Shown: positions 25,715 to 32,936 of the stretch, one piece after another
Numbering within the stretch: the first letter of the stretch is position 1
Layout of the letters: each line of letters begins with the position of its first letter
NCBI GenBank assembly: GCA_027039485.1
Contig: JALWDZ010000009.1
Coordinates: 1-43,881 of the forward strand
DNA from: Candidatus Shapirobacteria bacterium
GTDB taxonomy: Bacteria > Patescibacteriota > Microgenomatia > UBA12405 > UBA6130
Length of the DNA stretch: 43,881 nt
Reading direction: 5' to 3'
Made by a program: the position numbers and the translations under genes
Notes under the pieces: generated by a model
Told to the model about the DNA's origin: nothing
The model's database searches: none
The model's input: the letters and a program-made list of their open reading frames with translations, nothing else

Positions 25715-27406
25715 ATTTTAAGCAAAACTAAAAGGTTTTTATCATCAGATTGGCAGAAGCTAGAAAGCCAAATTAGGCCATTCGTGTCTAGTTTTTCCCT
25801 AACCCTCGTTCTTAAGAACCAAACCTTTTCTTTCTACCTAACCACCCCCCGAGATATTACCCCTCTCCTGTCTAACCAGCACAAGCTCTTCTTTAAAAGA
25901 GCAATTTTACCTTCCTGCCACCCCTCTCGTCTTCGGCCCATGTTCACCCTGCCTAACAACCTTTTTGACTTTATCGCCAACCGCCAACTCAAAAAAGCAC
26001 AAGCTTTCTCTTGTCTTACCATCAAACGTTTACATTTCCCCCTTCCTCTGTACTTAACTTTGGTCACTTTCAGCAGCTTCGATAAGCAAAAGCAAAGCTA
26101 TTTCCATCTTAGCTTCCGTTCTCCCTACCGCCTTCTCGCCTTGAATTTTACTCAGCACCACACCTTTCATATTAAAACTCTTCCCAAATTTACCAACCCA
26201 CGCAAGATTAAACCCCTTCTCGCCCCGTCTTCCCAACAAGCAATTGCTAAAGTGGACCTTTTTCCTCACCATCTCAGCCCTTTTTACCTCCCTGTTAGAA
26301 GTGTTAATTGGACTAAACACTCGCTGGTTATCGGTCAAACTGGTACCGGGAAATCTAAACTTATCCAACTTATTCTCGGCCGCCTTAATCAGCAAAACGA
26401 GATTCCTGTTAGAATAATCTTGATTGACCCCCATGTTAACTTGGCCACTTCACTCCAACAACTTTTCCCCCAGCGATCCACCCTGGTTGACTTTTCCCAT
26501 AATTCAGTGGCTCTTTTTGCCCCCACTGCTAACCCCAATACCGCTACCGAGTTAACTTTTCTCCTCTTTAAAACTCTCCTTGGCGATCAATTTAATTCTT
26601 TCCTAGCCCGCCTTCTTCGCTACACCCTCTTTGCCCTCTACGCAACCAATAACGCTTCCCTCATTAAAATCAAAAAGCTACTAACCGACGAAAAGTTCAA
26701 AAATAGAGTCGTCCAAAGTTTGCCCCCTTCATATGTCACTTTAAAACATTTTTTTGAGACTGACTTCATCAAATACCAAACTACCTATTATGAGACTACC
26801 TTTATTCCCCTTATCTCCCTTTTAGAAGAGCTTGACTTCCTACCCCAATTGGCTCGCCCAGAAAAATCGCTGGCCCAGGCCATTAACCAGCAACCACTAA
26901 CAATCTTTTCCCTTAACCGTCTTCAACTCGGTGACACTAATACCAAACTCATCTCTGGTCTTCTGATTCAACAAATCTTTCTCCTGGCCCAAGCCCATAT
27001 TTTTCGAGAACCCATTATTTTAGCCATTGATGAAGCACCTCTTATCGAAAATGCTGCTTTTGCCACTATTCTTTCCCAATCTCGCAAGTTCCATCTTTCC
27101 CTTTTGCTTTCCTATCAGTATCTTAACCAAACAAACACCCAGCTTTTGGAATCATTGAAAGCCAATATCTATAATTATTTCGTTTTCAAAACTTCTAGCG
27201 ACGATGCCGCCCTTTTGGCCAATTTTATCGATCTCAAAATCTCGCCCCAACTGCAAGAAAATCTCCCAGGCAACTTTTCCAAAACCCAAATTTTTACCGA
27301 TCTCAACCCCCGCCAGTTTATTGGCCGCCTCTTCCATAAAAATAAATTTTATCCAGCATTTAAAGCTAAAACTATCGATGTTAATTATTTGACTTCATCC
27401 CTATGA
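25700..27406 (+). CDS. HerA/VirD4-like P-loop ATPase
   Basis: 568 aa. Residues 1-200 are an unrecognised N-terminal domain without clear membrane segments. The ATPase core has Walker A GQTGTGKS (212-219), a LIDPH motif near 242-246, Walker B ILAIDEA (441-447) and a sensor-like SQSRKFHLSLLLSYQYLNQ. This layout fits the FtsK/HerA/VirD4-VirB4 superfamily, whose members pump DNA or protein. It overlaps the next gene by 4 nt (ATGA). The coding strand is unusually pyrimidine-rich. No other conjugation genes are nearby, so a stand-alone role is likely. Confidence 0.8.
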   Translation: MATYQILSKTKRFLSSDWQKLESQIRPFVSSFSLTLVLKNQTFSFYLTTPRDITPLLSNQHKLFFKRAILPSCHPSRLRPMFTLPNNLFDFIANRQLKKAQAFSCLTIKRLHFPLPLYLTLVTFSSFDKQKQSYFHLSFRSPYRLLALNFTQHHTFHIKTLPKFTNPRKIKPLLAPSSQQAIAKVDLFPHHLSPFYLPVRSVNWTKHSLVIGQTGTGKSKLIQLILGRLNQQNEIPVRIILIDPHVNLATSLQQLFPQRSTLVDFSHNSVALFAPTANPNTATELTFLLFKTLLGDQFNSFLARLLRYTLFALYATNNASLIKIKKLLTDEKFKNRVVQSLPPSYVTLKHFFETDFIKYQTTYYETTFIPLISLLEELDFLPQLARPEKSLAQAINQQPLTIFSLNRLQLGDTNTKLISGLLIQQIFLLAQAHIFREPIILAIDEAPLIENAAFATILSQSRKFHLSLLLSYQYLNQTNTQLLESLKANIYNYFVFKTSSDDAALLANFIDLKISPQLQENLPGNFSKTQIFTDLNPRQFIGRLFHKNKFYPAFKAKTIDVNYLTSSL

Positions 27407-28143
27407 AAGAGTCCGTCGCTCTTGAGATTACCCGCCAAACCTGGTTGGCTATTTTCGGTAAGCCCTCCCCTTTCCAAAATCTACCATCGGTAAAAGTAAC
27501 ACTCGCCCGGGGTATTCCTCTCCCCAAAAAAGTAATCACCGGCCAGGGCCCCGCTTATACCACCCCTACCTATTTTCCCACCCCAAACAAGTACCTCAAC
27601 TTCTCAACTTTTCAGGCAGCCGTCCCCACCCCAGCACCACCAGCCTCTCCTTCCATTGCTCACCTTATTAACCTCTGGCTAAAAAACACAACCTGGGCGG
27701 CCAACAAGAACTTGAATTCTGTCGATGTCGCTAAATCCGATAATGTTTACCGCAGCCAAGGTGTTTATAATTCCAGTTACATCTTTAATTCCCGCAACAT
27801 TGTCTTTTCCCAACAGCTCCTTGCCTGTCAGAACCTAATCGCCAGCCACCACAACGATGCCTGTTCTAATAGCATTCGCATCAGCGATAGCGTGAATTCT
27901 TCCTACTGCTTTAATGTTTCCTGGTCTAGCAAAATCGCTCGTTCTCTGTTTATCCACAATAGCAGCAACCTCTATGAATGTATGTTTTGCCAAAATTTGC
28001 GTTCCCGGCGTTACTGCATTGCCAACATCCAATTCTCGCCCGAACAATATTTTACCCTTAAGAAACAAATCATCGGCTACCTTTCGCAAGACAATTGGAC
28101 CCCGCTTTTCCAGCTCCTTGGGTATAAAATACCTCAAAATTAA
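27403..28143 (+). CDS. Beta-helix-like repeat protein, CPR-type family
   Basis: 246 aa, coupled to the ATPase by a 4-nt overlap. Residues about 1-95 are proline- and threonine-rich with no recognised fold. Residues about 100-215 show imperfect 10-12 residue repeats of the form S-x-x-I/V-x-x-S/C/N, suggesting a right-handed beta-helix. The end RRYCIANIQFSPEQYFTLKKQII resembles the 'YCIxNKQYSKEEY' ending I remember from a large CPR protein family that usually also has N-terminal CxxC ribbons; those are missing here. Function unknown. No signal peptide is visible. Confidence 0.6.
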   Translation: MKESVALEITRQTWLAIFGKPSPFQNLPSVKVTLARGIPLPKKVITGQGPAYTTPTYFPTPNKYLNFSTFQAAVPTPAPPASPSIAHLINLWLKNTTWAANKNLNSVDVAKSDNVYRSQGVYNSSYIFNSRNIVFSQQLLACQNLIASHHNDACSNSIRISDSVNSSYCFNVSWSSKIARSLFIHNSSNLYECMFCQNLRSRRYCIANIQFSPEQYFTLKKQIIGYLSQDNWTPLFQLLGYKIPQN

Positions 28144-28202
28144 TACGCTATCTCACAGTTTTCTAATTATTTACTTTATACCCAATAGCAACAGCGTGTC
28201 TT

Positions 28203-28940
28203 TTAATTTTTCGGCTGCCAGGGAATGAAATCGTAAAAAGCTTTCTGGTTGCCAACTGCCTGTCTAATTTTAAACTTTAAGTCCTTAGATAAAGTTTCAT
28301 TATTCCAAAAGGTTAAGCTGTAGTTTTCTTTCTCCAACAAGTTGTCCAAAACACTTTGGCTGGGAAAATAATAAATTGCCCTAACAGGGAAAGTGACCAG
28401 CTGACAGTTATCACCCAACATGTTTTCCATCGTTTGGGTCATAGCCCTGGTGTATCCCTCAGCAGCGTCGGGGGTGGTTGTCCAGCCAAGGGAAAGGATC
28501 GCCGCCGGACAATAATGGCATGCTAAAGTTACAAATTTCTCAGGCTGAAACGCCGAAGGCTTACCTCCCGGACCGGGCAAAATATCAGCATTGAGCATTA
28601 AGGGTGCTTTCTCGGCCGCCTGTTCGCTTTGCAACCGTTGCAAAACTGGCTCCACTATTTCAGGAACCTTGAAATCCAGCTTTATCCCCCGCCGGGAAGC
28701 GATCACTGTCTCCAGCCACTCATCCAAAGTCAAATCGCTTTCTCTTGCTGGGGGATGGGCCATTATAATCTGGCTGTTTTCTCCCAAAGAAACATCGCCT
28801 TCTAGAAACATCTTTTCTGAAGAAGCTAAGACCTTCTCTAAATAACGCCGATTATTAACGGCGTGGGCCCAAGTGATATCGCCAATGGCTGCCACCCCAA
28901 AATACTCCGCCACTTGATGCCAAGACCTAAACCCTCCCAT
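28203..28940 (-). CDS. FAM151/menorin-like (DUF2181) domain protein
   Basis: 245 aa, essentially one domain. It matches the FAM151/menorin family along its length: ITWAHAVNN (His26), EGDVSL (Glu47, Asp49), IMAHPPARESDLTLDEWL (His62), GIKLDFK (Lys87, Asp89), NADILPGPGG (Asp119), LGWTT, EGY, VTFPVRA and YSLTFW. The fold belongs to the PLC-like/GDPD phosphodiesterase TIM barrels, and the acidic and His residues expected of a metal site are kept. Substrate unknown. No signal peptide is seen, so it is probably cytoplasmic. It is convergent with the beta-helix gene. Upstream, TTGGCA-16-TAGGAT is a weak promoter candidate. Confidence 0.85.
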   Translation of the reverse strand: MGGFRSWHQVAEYFGVAAIGDITWAHAVNNRRYLEKVLASSEKMFLEGDVSLGENSQIIMAHPPARESDLTLDEWLETVIASRRGIKLDFKVPEIVEPVLQRLQSEQAAEKAPLMLNADILPGPGGKPSAFQPEKFVTLACHYCPAAILSLGWTTTPDAAEGYTRAMTQTMENMLGDNCQLVTFPVRAIYYFPSQSVLDNLLEKENYSLTFWNNETLSKDLKFKIRQAVGNQKAFYDFIPWQPKN

Positions 28941-29043
28941 TTCCCAATCCTAGCATATTCAACCCTCCTGCCAAAACAGCGGCCCGCAAGAAAGAATAAT
29001 ATGGAGTCTCTAGAGGGCGGTAAACTGACAATGTAAATCAGAT

Positions 29044-29064
29044 ACCCAGTTGAAGAAGCTGGGT
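29044..29064. repeat. Small hairpin ACCCAG-N9-CTGGGT
   Basis: Six-base arms with a TTGAAGAAG loop in the gap between the FAM151-like gene and the antitoxin. The same word family (CCCAGCTGAAGAT, CCAACTGAAGAT) recurs at 37280-37332, so this is probably a degenerate copy of a dispersed element. Confidence 0.5.
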
Positions 29065-29146
29065 GTAAAACTCAGCATAACAGCAATAGGAAGGAAAAGC
29101 GTTTCTGTGACTAAGCATTGCAAGAGTGGTAAAGCGCTACAGGGCC

Positions 29147-29185
29147 TTGACAAAGGTCCAAAAAAGGACTAATATAGTACTATAT
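29147..29185 (+). promoter_or_regulatory. Toxin-antitoxin promoter with nested dyads
   Basis: TTGACA (29147-29152), 17-nt spacer, TAATAT (29170-29175). The spacer is filled by GTCC-A6-GGAC (29156-29169), and a perfect 14-bp palindrome ATATAGTACTATAT (29172-29185) covers the -10 and reaches the start codon. These are natural operator sites for the ribbon-helix-helix antitoxin. Transcription would begin at about the ATG, giving a leaderless message. Confidence 0.7.
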
Positions 29186-29438
29186 GAACTCAATGCAAGT
29201 AAAAGTCACTTTACCGGCCCCGCTTTATGATTATGTTCGGACTAAAGCTCAGCGTTTTGGTTTAACAATGTCAGCCTACCTGAAATACTTAATTTTTGAG
29301 GACGCCAAAGATACGGCAATCCCTGAATTCACCATGAGTCCGACAACAGAAAAAGTAGCCATTGACGCTCTCAAGCAGTTCCGATCAGGCAAAACCAAAA
29401 GGGTTCGCTCTCTCGATAAATTTATTAACTCCTTATGA
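29184..29438 (+). CDS. Ribbon-helix-helix antitoxin
   Basis: 84 aa; an ATG three codons downstream is also possible. Residues about 4-40 (VKVTLPAPLYDYVRTKAQRFGLTMSAYLKYLIFED) have the strand-helix-helix pattern of Arc/MetJ-type DNA-binding antitoxins. The C-terminal half (TEKVAIDALKQFRSGKTKRVRSLDKFI) would wrap the toxin. It overlaps the toxin gene by 4 nt (ATGA). Promoter palindromes suggest autoregulation. Confidence 0.8.
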   Translation: MNSMQVKVTLPAPLYDYVRTKAQRFGLTMSAYLKYLIFEDAKDTAIPEFTMSPTTEKVAIDALKQFRSGKTKRVRSLDKFINSL

Positions 29439-29695
29439 ATCTTCACTATACCAACCATTTTAAACGACGTCTTAGACAAAGATTCAAGAAAAAACCAAGC
29501 CTAAAAAAGAAAGTGATCGCCCAACTAAACTTGCTCCTCGAAAACCCTGGAGCTCCCTCTTTAAGGCTTCATAAACTTAAGGGAAAGAGAATTAATCAAT
29601 ACTCTATTTGGATCGAAGCAAACTTGCGAATAACTTTTATAAAGGAAAAGCAAACATATATTCTTACCGATGTGTTGACTCATGACCAGTATTGA
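29435..29695 (+). CDS. RelE/YafQ-type toxin
   Basis: 86 aa basic protein. The RelE-fold pattern is clear: a helical N-terminus (NHFKRRLRQRFKKKPSLKKKVIAQLNLLLENP), then LRLHKLKGKRINQYSIWIEANLRITF and the terminal DVLTHDQY, matching the family's HKLxG, sIxi.xxlRi and THDxxY motifs. Related toxins cleave mRNA on the ribosome. It is translationally coupled to the antitoxin, forming a complete type II module, and is followed by a repeat-rich noncoding patch. Confidence 0.82.
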   Translation: MNLHYTNHFKRRLRQRFKKKPSLKKKVIAQLNLLLENPGAPSLRLHKLKGKRINQYSIWIEANLRITFIKEKQTYILTDVLTHDQY

Positions 29696-30115
29696 AACAC
29701 CAAGAGGGTCTTAATGTTTCGCAATATACGCCACATTCACAATGCATCCCGTGCGGCATATTACCCGAGGTTGCCTGCCCCGACTCCGCCGTCCGCCAGT
29801 TGGCGGAGGCGGAACGTCCTGGAGCTTCACTCCGCCTTCGGCTTCGTTCAGGACGACTTCCTAAGATACTAAGACCTAAGTTCCAAACTCCAAGTTCTAA
29901 CAACCTAGTTCCTCCAACCTAGTTCCTAGCTCCATTTTTTAACTTTCCACTTTTCACTTCTTTTTCACTTTTCATTTTCCACTTTTCACTTCCTTAGTCC
30001 CTAGCCCCTCGCCCTTCGTCCCACAGCGCTAGCTGTACCTCGCCCTTCGCTCTTAGCTCTTAGGCCTTTTCAGCCTAATTCCTAATTCCCGTTGTTTGTT
30101 GTTTGTTGGTAGTTG
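29696..30115. other. Noncoding, repeat-rich gap
   Basis: No gene is supported in these 420 bases. The left part (29778-29855) contains palindromic sequence, including an inverted CGTCCTG/CAGGACG pair (29815-29821, 29849-29855). The right part (about 29880-30000) is a pyrimidine-rich stretch of near-repeated words (CCTAGTTCC, CTTTTCACTT) that recurs in the same orientation at about 37503-37600. No tRNA or CRISPR structure is seen. Confidence 0.75.
29778..29818 (-). repeat. Copy of 42-bp palindromic repeat (inverted relative to 37066-37107)
   Basis: 41 bases that match the reverse complement of 37066-37107 with one C/T change and one missing base. The core is the near-palindrome TCCGCCGTCCGCCA...GGCGGA. 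The change breaks perfect symmetry, so this copy is degenerate. Confidence 0.8.
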
Positions 30116-30703
30116 TTAGCTGGCTGCTGCTTCCCATCGTTTCAAGAGAGCTTGGGGGTGGGGCGGAACTAAGGAAGGGCAATGTCTCTCCCGCTGGCGG
30201 CGCAGCTCGTAGAGGGTAACACCCACGGAAACGGAAAGATTTAGACTGTCAACAAAGCCAAACATGGGGATATAAATTGTCTGGTCGGCTAAATGGCGCC
30301 CCAGCGGGGAAACGCCCCGATGCTCATTGCCAAAAACCAGAGCAATTTTTGGCTGGCAAAAATCAACCTGCCATAATTTCTGGCTTTTCTTATCCACCAC
30401 CGTTGCCCAAATCTGATAGCCTTTATCTTGTAAAGTATCTAAAGCCTGGCGAGTGCTAAACCAAAGATGGAAATCAAGCCACTTATTTACTCCCGCCGCT
30501 GAAGACCGCCCCATCCGCCGCGGGTTAAAAGCCTTTTCTTCTTCAAAAATAAAGTGCACCTCCTGGACACCAAAGGCATCGCAATTTCGCAAAGCAGCCA
30601 AAACATTGTGAGGATCATGAATATCCTCAAAAACAACCGCTACATCGGCATAACGTTGTTTTGCTACCGCCAGCATTCTTTTCTTTCTTCGCGCAGTTGT
30701 CAT
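30116..30703 (-). CDS. trmH: SpoU-class tRNA (guanosine-2'-O)-methyltransferase, TrmH-like
   Basis: 195 aa SPOUT methyltransferase. The three SpoU motifs are clear: motif 1 DIHDPHNVLAALRNCDAFGV (28-47), motif 2 ALVFGNEHRGVSP, and motif 3 IPMFGFVDSLNLSVSVGVTLYELRRQR. The length and the IPMxGxxxSLNVSV form match TrmH, which methylates G18 of tRNA, more than the rRNA-directed RlmB, which carries an extra N-terminal domain. It is last in the alaS operon, overlapping mltG by 4 nt. Confidence 0.85.
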   Translation of the reverse strand: MTTARRKKRMLAVAKQRYADVAVVFEDIHDPHNVLAALRNCDAFGVQEVHFIFEEEKAFNPRRMGRSSAAGVNKWLDFHLWFSTRQALDTLQDKGYQIWATVVDKKSQKLWQVDFCQPKIALVFGNEHRGVSPLGRHLADQTIYIPMFGFVDSLNLSVSVGVTLYELRRQRERHCPSLVPPHPQALLKRWEAAAS

Positions 30704-31683
30704 TGCCCTTGAAGATAACGACGAATATTGGCCTGGTGCTCAGCTAAAGTGGCCGCAAAATGAAGATGGCCCTGCTGATCAGAAACGTAATACCAATCAT
30801 TAGTTTTTGGCGCCGTGGCTACGGCCACCAAAGCGGCCAAAGAAGGGTTGCAAATTGGCCCCGGCGGCAAGCCTGGCCGAAGATAAGTATTGTAAGGAGA
30901 GGCAACTTTTAAATCCTGGTGGCTTACCGGCGGCCACCAATTACACTCCAACCGCTGCTGACAATCCCGGCTGGCTTTGGCATATTGGACGGTAGCATCG
31001 ACTTGCAACGGCCAACCGGCCCGCCAGCGGTTCAAAAGGACGGCCGCCACCCGCGGGCGATCGGCGGCAAATTTTGCTTCCCGCTCGACCAGAGACGCCA
31101 GAACCAGCCACTCCTTTTCCGCAAGCCCCTGTTGCTTTCTTTTTTCTTGCCAGGGCGCCGTTTTTTGGCGAAAAGTTTTTTTCAGTAAAGCCAAAATTTG
31201 GTCTTCATTATAATAAGGAGGAATAAGATAGCTATCGGGGAAAAGGTAACCTTCTTGGCCTTGGCTCAGTTTCAAAAATCGGTAGCCATCAAGGTGCAAT
31301 TGGCGTTGAACTAAAGCGGCAATCTGTTCCCGCCGCCAGCCCTCAGGCACCCGCAGCCAGCGGTCTAAGCGCCCCTGGGCCAAAGCCCGGCCGATTTTTG
31401 CCACCGGCCAACGGCCATCAAGGACAAACTTGCCAGCCTGCAATTTTCCCTGAAGATGGGCATAATAAACCCAAAAACGGAACCCCCACGGAGAACGGAT
31501 TAATTTTTCCCGCGCCAAAAGTTGACTAATATCGGCTAACGACATCCCGGGAGAAATAATGACCACCTTTTGCCCCACCTCACCCCGCGGTTGCCAGGAC
31601 CAATAAAGCCAACTGCCCCCCAGAAGAATAGCTAAAATTAGCGCCGCCAAGACTCCCCGGAGCCAAGGCCAAATGTTTTTCAC
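30700..31683 (-). CDS. mltG: Endolytic murein transglycosylase MltG
   Basis: 327 aa. One N-terminal membrane anchor (residues about 9-28), a LysM-like subdomain (GMSLADISQLLAREKLI, about 46-62), then the YceG catalytic domain with EGYLFPDSY (144-152), VLASLVEREA with catalytic Glu200, LQVDATVQYA and SPYNTYLRPGLPPGPICNPS. It cleaves nascent glycan strands on the outer face of the membrane and sets their length. It lies 2 nt after the zinc-ribbon gene and overlaps trmH, linking wall processing with the sortase upstream. Confidence 0.95.
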   Translation of the reverse strand: MKNIWPWLRGVLAALILAILLGGSWLYWSWQPRGEVGQKVVIISPGMSLADISQLLAREKLIRSPWGFRFWVYYAHLQGKLQAGKFVLDGRWPVAKIGRALAQGRLDRWLRVPEGWRREQIAALVQRQLHLDGYRFLKLSQGQEGYLFPDSYLIPPYYNEDQILALLKKTFRQKTAPWQEKRKQQGLAEKEWLVLASLVEREAKFAADRPRVAAVLLNRWRAGWPLQVDATVQYAKASRDCQQRLECNWWPPVSHQDLKVASPYNTYLRPGLPPGPICNPSLAALVAVATAPKTNDWYYVSDQQGHLHFAATLAEHQANIRRYLQGQ

Positions 31684-31685
31684 CT

Positions 31686-31886
31686 TTAAATCTCCTCAAA
31701 TAAAGCCCGGCGGTATTTTTTCGTCTTGGGGTCGTAAATGTAGATGCGGCCACACTTGCAAGTTACCTTTTCGGTGCCGTCGGGGCGCTTTTCGTGCTTC
31801 GCCCGCGAGAGGGGCATCCCGCAGCCAACACACCGCCCCTGTGAAAGTAGCCAGGCCTGAATTGGTGCAATAATATTTTTAAACAT
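31686..31886 (-). CDS. Small zinc-ribbon-like protein
   Basis: 66 aa, not recognised as a named family. Four cysteines (Cys19, Cys22, Cys43, Cys45; CVGCGMP and TCKCGR) could bind one zinc. An amphipathic N-terminal stretch precedes the ribbon and the C-terminus is basic. Tight packing (1 nt from ruvX, 2 nt from mltG) supports a real gene. A nucleic-acid or protein adaptor role is possible, but nothing in the sequence decides it. Confidence 0.7.
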   Translation of the reverse strand: MFKNIIAPIQAWLLSQGRCVGCGMPLSRAKHEKRPDGTEKVTCKCGRIYIYDPKTKKYRRALFEEI

Positions 31887-31887
31887 T

Positions 31888-32247
31888 TCACCCCCTTTCA
31901 GCTAAAAAATATTCTAAAATGAGAGCCGCGGCAACTGCATCTTCCCGTCCCCGGCGGACCCATTTTTGCGCTTCCTTAGTTGTCAAGGTTTCATCAACAA
32001 ATTCTACCGGTAATTTTACCATTTTAGCAACTTTTCCGGCCAACTTTTTTACCTCCGAATGCAGGGGGCCCTGGGGCAAACCCCACACCAATAATTCTGG
32101 CTGATATTTTTGACACAAGTTGGTTATCGCCGCCAACAATTCTGATTTCTGGCGGTAGTTTATCACCGTGAGGGGCTCAACTATTCCCCGGACGGCCCGG
32201 GCTACTCCCAAATGGCGGCGGCCGTAATCAAAACCTAAAAGCGTCAC
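31888..32247 (-). CDS. ruvX: YqgF/RuvX-type RNase H-like nuclease
   Basis: 119 aa, slightly short for the family (about 135-150). RNase H-fold motifs: GFDYGRRHLGVA (Asp7), LLVWGLPQG, EFVDETLTT (Glu) and the C-terminal EDAVAAALILEYFL (Asp). In other bacteria YqgF works in 16S rRNA 5'-end processing; the older Holliday-junction assignment is less certain. It overlaps the sortase gene by 4 nt. Confidence 0.9.
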   Translation of the reverse strand: MTLLGFDYGRRHLGVARAVRGIVEPLTVINYRQKSELLAAITNLCQKYQPELLVWGLPQGPLHSEVKKLAGKVAKMVKLPVEFVDETLTTKEAQKWVRRGREDAVAAALILEYFLAERG

Positions 32248-32936
32248 GGCTGGGCCACCAAATGGGTTTTAACAATCAGACGGCGCAAAGAAGTACCCGG
32301 CGGGCTGCAGGTAATGAGCGTCAGGGTCCGGCGTTGGAAATCTTGCCGCAAAGGCTGCAAATTTTTAGGAGATACCTCATAAAGGTCATCCACCTGGTAA
32401 ACAAAGCGTTGCCGGCCATAATCAACCAGAATTTGGTCGCCGGGTTTAAGGCGATAAAGCCAGGAAAAAATAGTCAGATAGTTGTCGGGGTTAAAAAATT
32501 GCGGCAAAACCGAATGGCCAAGAATAACCGTGTTGCCTGGCTGGCCCGGCAAGGCTGTACCCGGATACTGGACCAAACTTTTATCCAAACTGCGGGCGCC
32601 GACAATCACATTAGCCTGGTAAATTTTTAGCTTGGGAATAGTCAAAAAATAAGAGACGCCCTCCTGGCTGGGCGCATTGGGCAAGCCTGGTCCGGCTACA
32701 AACCAATTCTCCAAATTGACCAGCCGGTCAGAACCAGCCCGGGCCGAGAGTACTTCACCACCAGCCAGGGGATCAAGAAGGGGAGCAAATTGGCCCCGGT
32801 AAAATTGGTAGTGCAAAAATGGCTCAGCTACCCAAACCAAAAGCAGAAGGCCAAGTCCCACCAAACTGCCAGCCCAAAAGCGCCGCCAAGATTGCCGCCG
32901 GGCCGGAGGTGCTTTGCGATAACCGTAAAGGCTCAT
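32244..32936 (-). CDS. Sortase-family transpeptidase
   Basis: 230 aa from the ATG at 32936, which overlaps the stop of the upstream gene (TAATG); an upstream in-frame extension to 32993 is discounted. It has an N-terminal membrane anchor (about 20-40), then the sortase barrel with catalytic His141 (LGHSVLP), Cys210 (TLITCSPPG) and Arg218/219 (SLRRLIV). It attaches secreted proteins to the wall or to each other. No LPxTG-type substrate is visible in the window. Subclass not decided. Confidence 0.92.
   Translation of the reverse strand: MSLYGYRKAPPARRQSWRRFWAGSLVGLGLLLLVWVAEPFLHYQFYRGQFAPLLDPLAGGEVLSARAGSDRLVNLENWFVAGPGLPNAPSQEGVSYFLTIPKLKIYQANVIVGARSLDKSLVQYPGTALPGQPGNTVILGHSVLPQFFNPDNYLTIFSWLYRLKPGDQILVDYGRQRFVYQVDDLYEVSPKNLQPLRQDFQRRTLTLITCSPPGTSLRRLIVKTHLVAQP

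Noticed and set aside
28941-29183. tRNA or other structured RNA gene in the gap
   Set aside because: No T-loop consensus or cloverleaf seen; only a 6-bp hairpin and the toxin-antitoxin promoter.
29930-30000. CRISPR-like spacing of CTTTTCACTT words
   Set aside because: Repeat units are only about 10 bases, irregular, and have no spacers or cas genes nearby.
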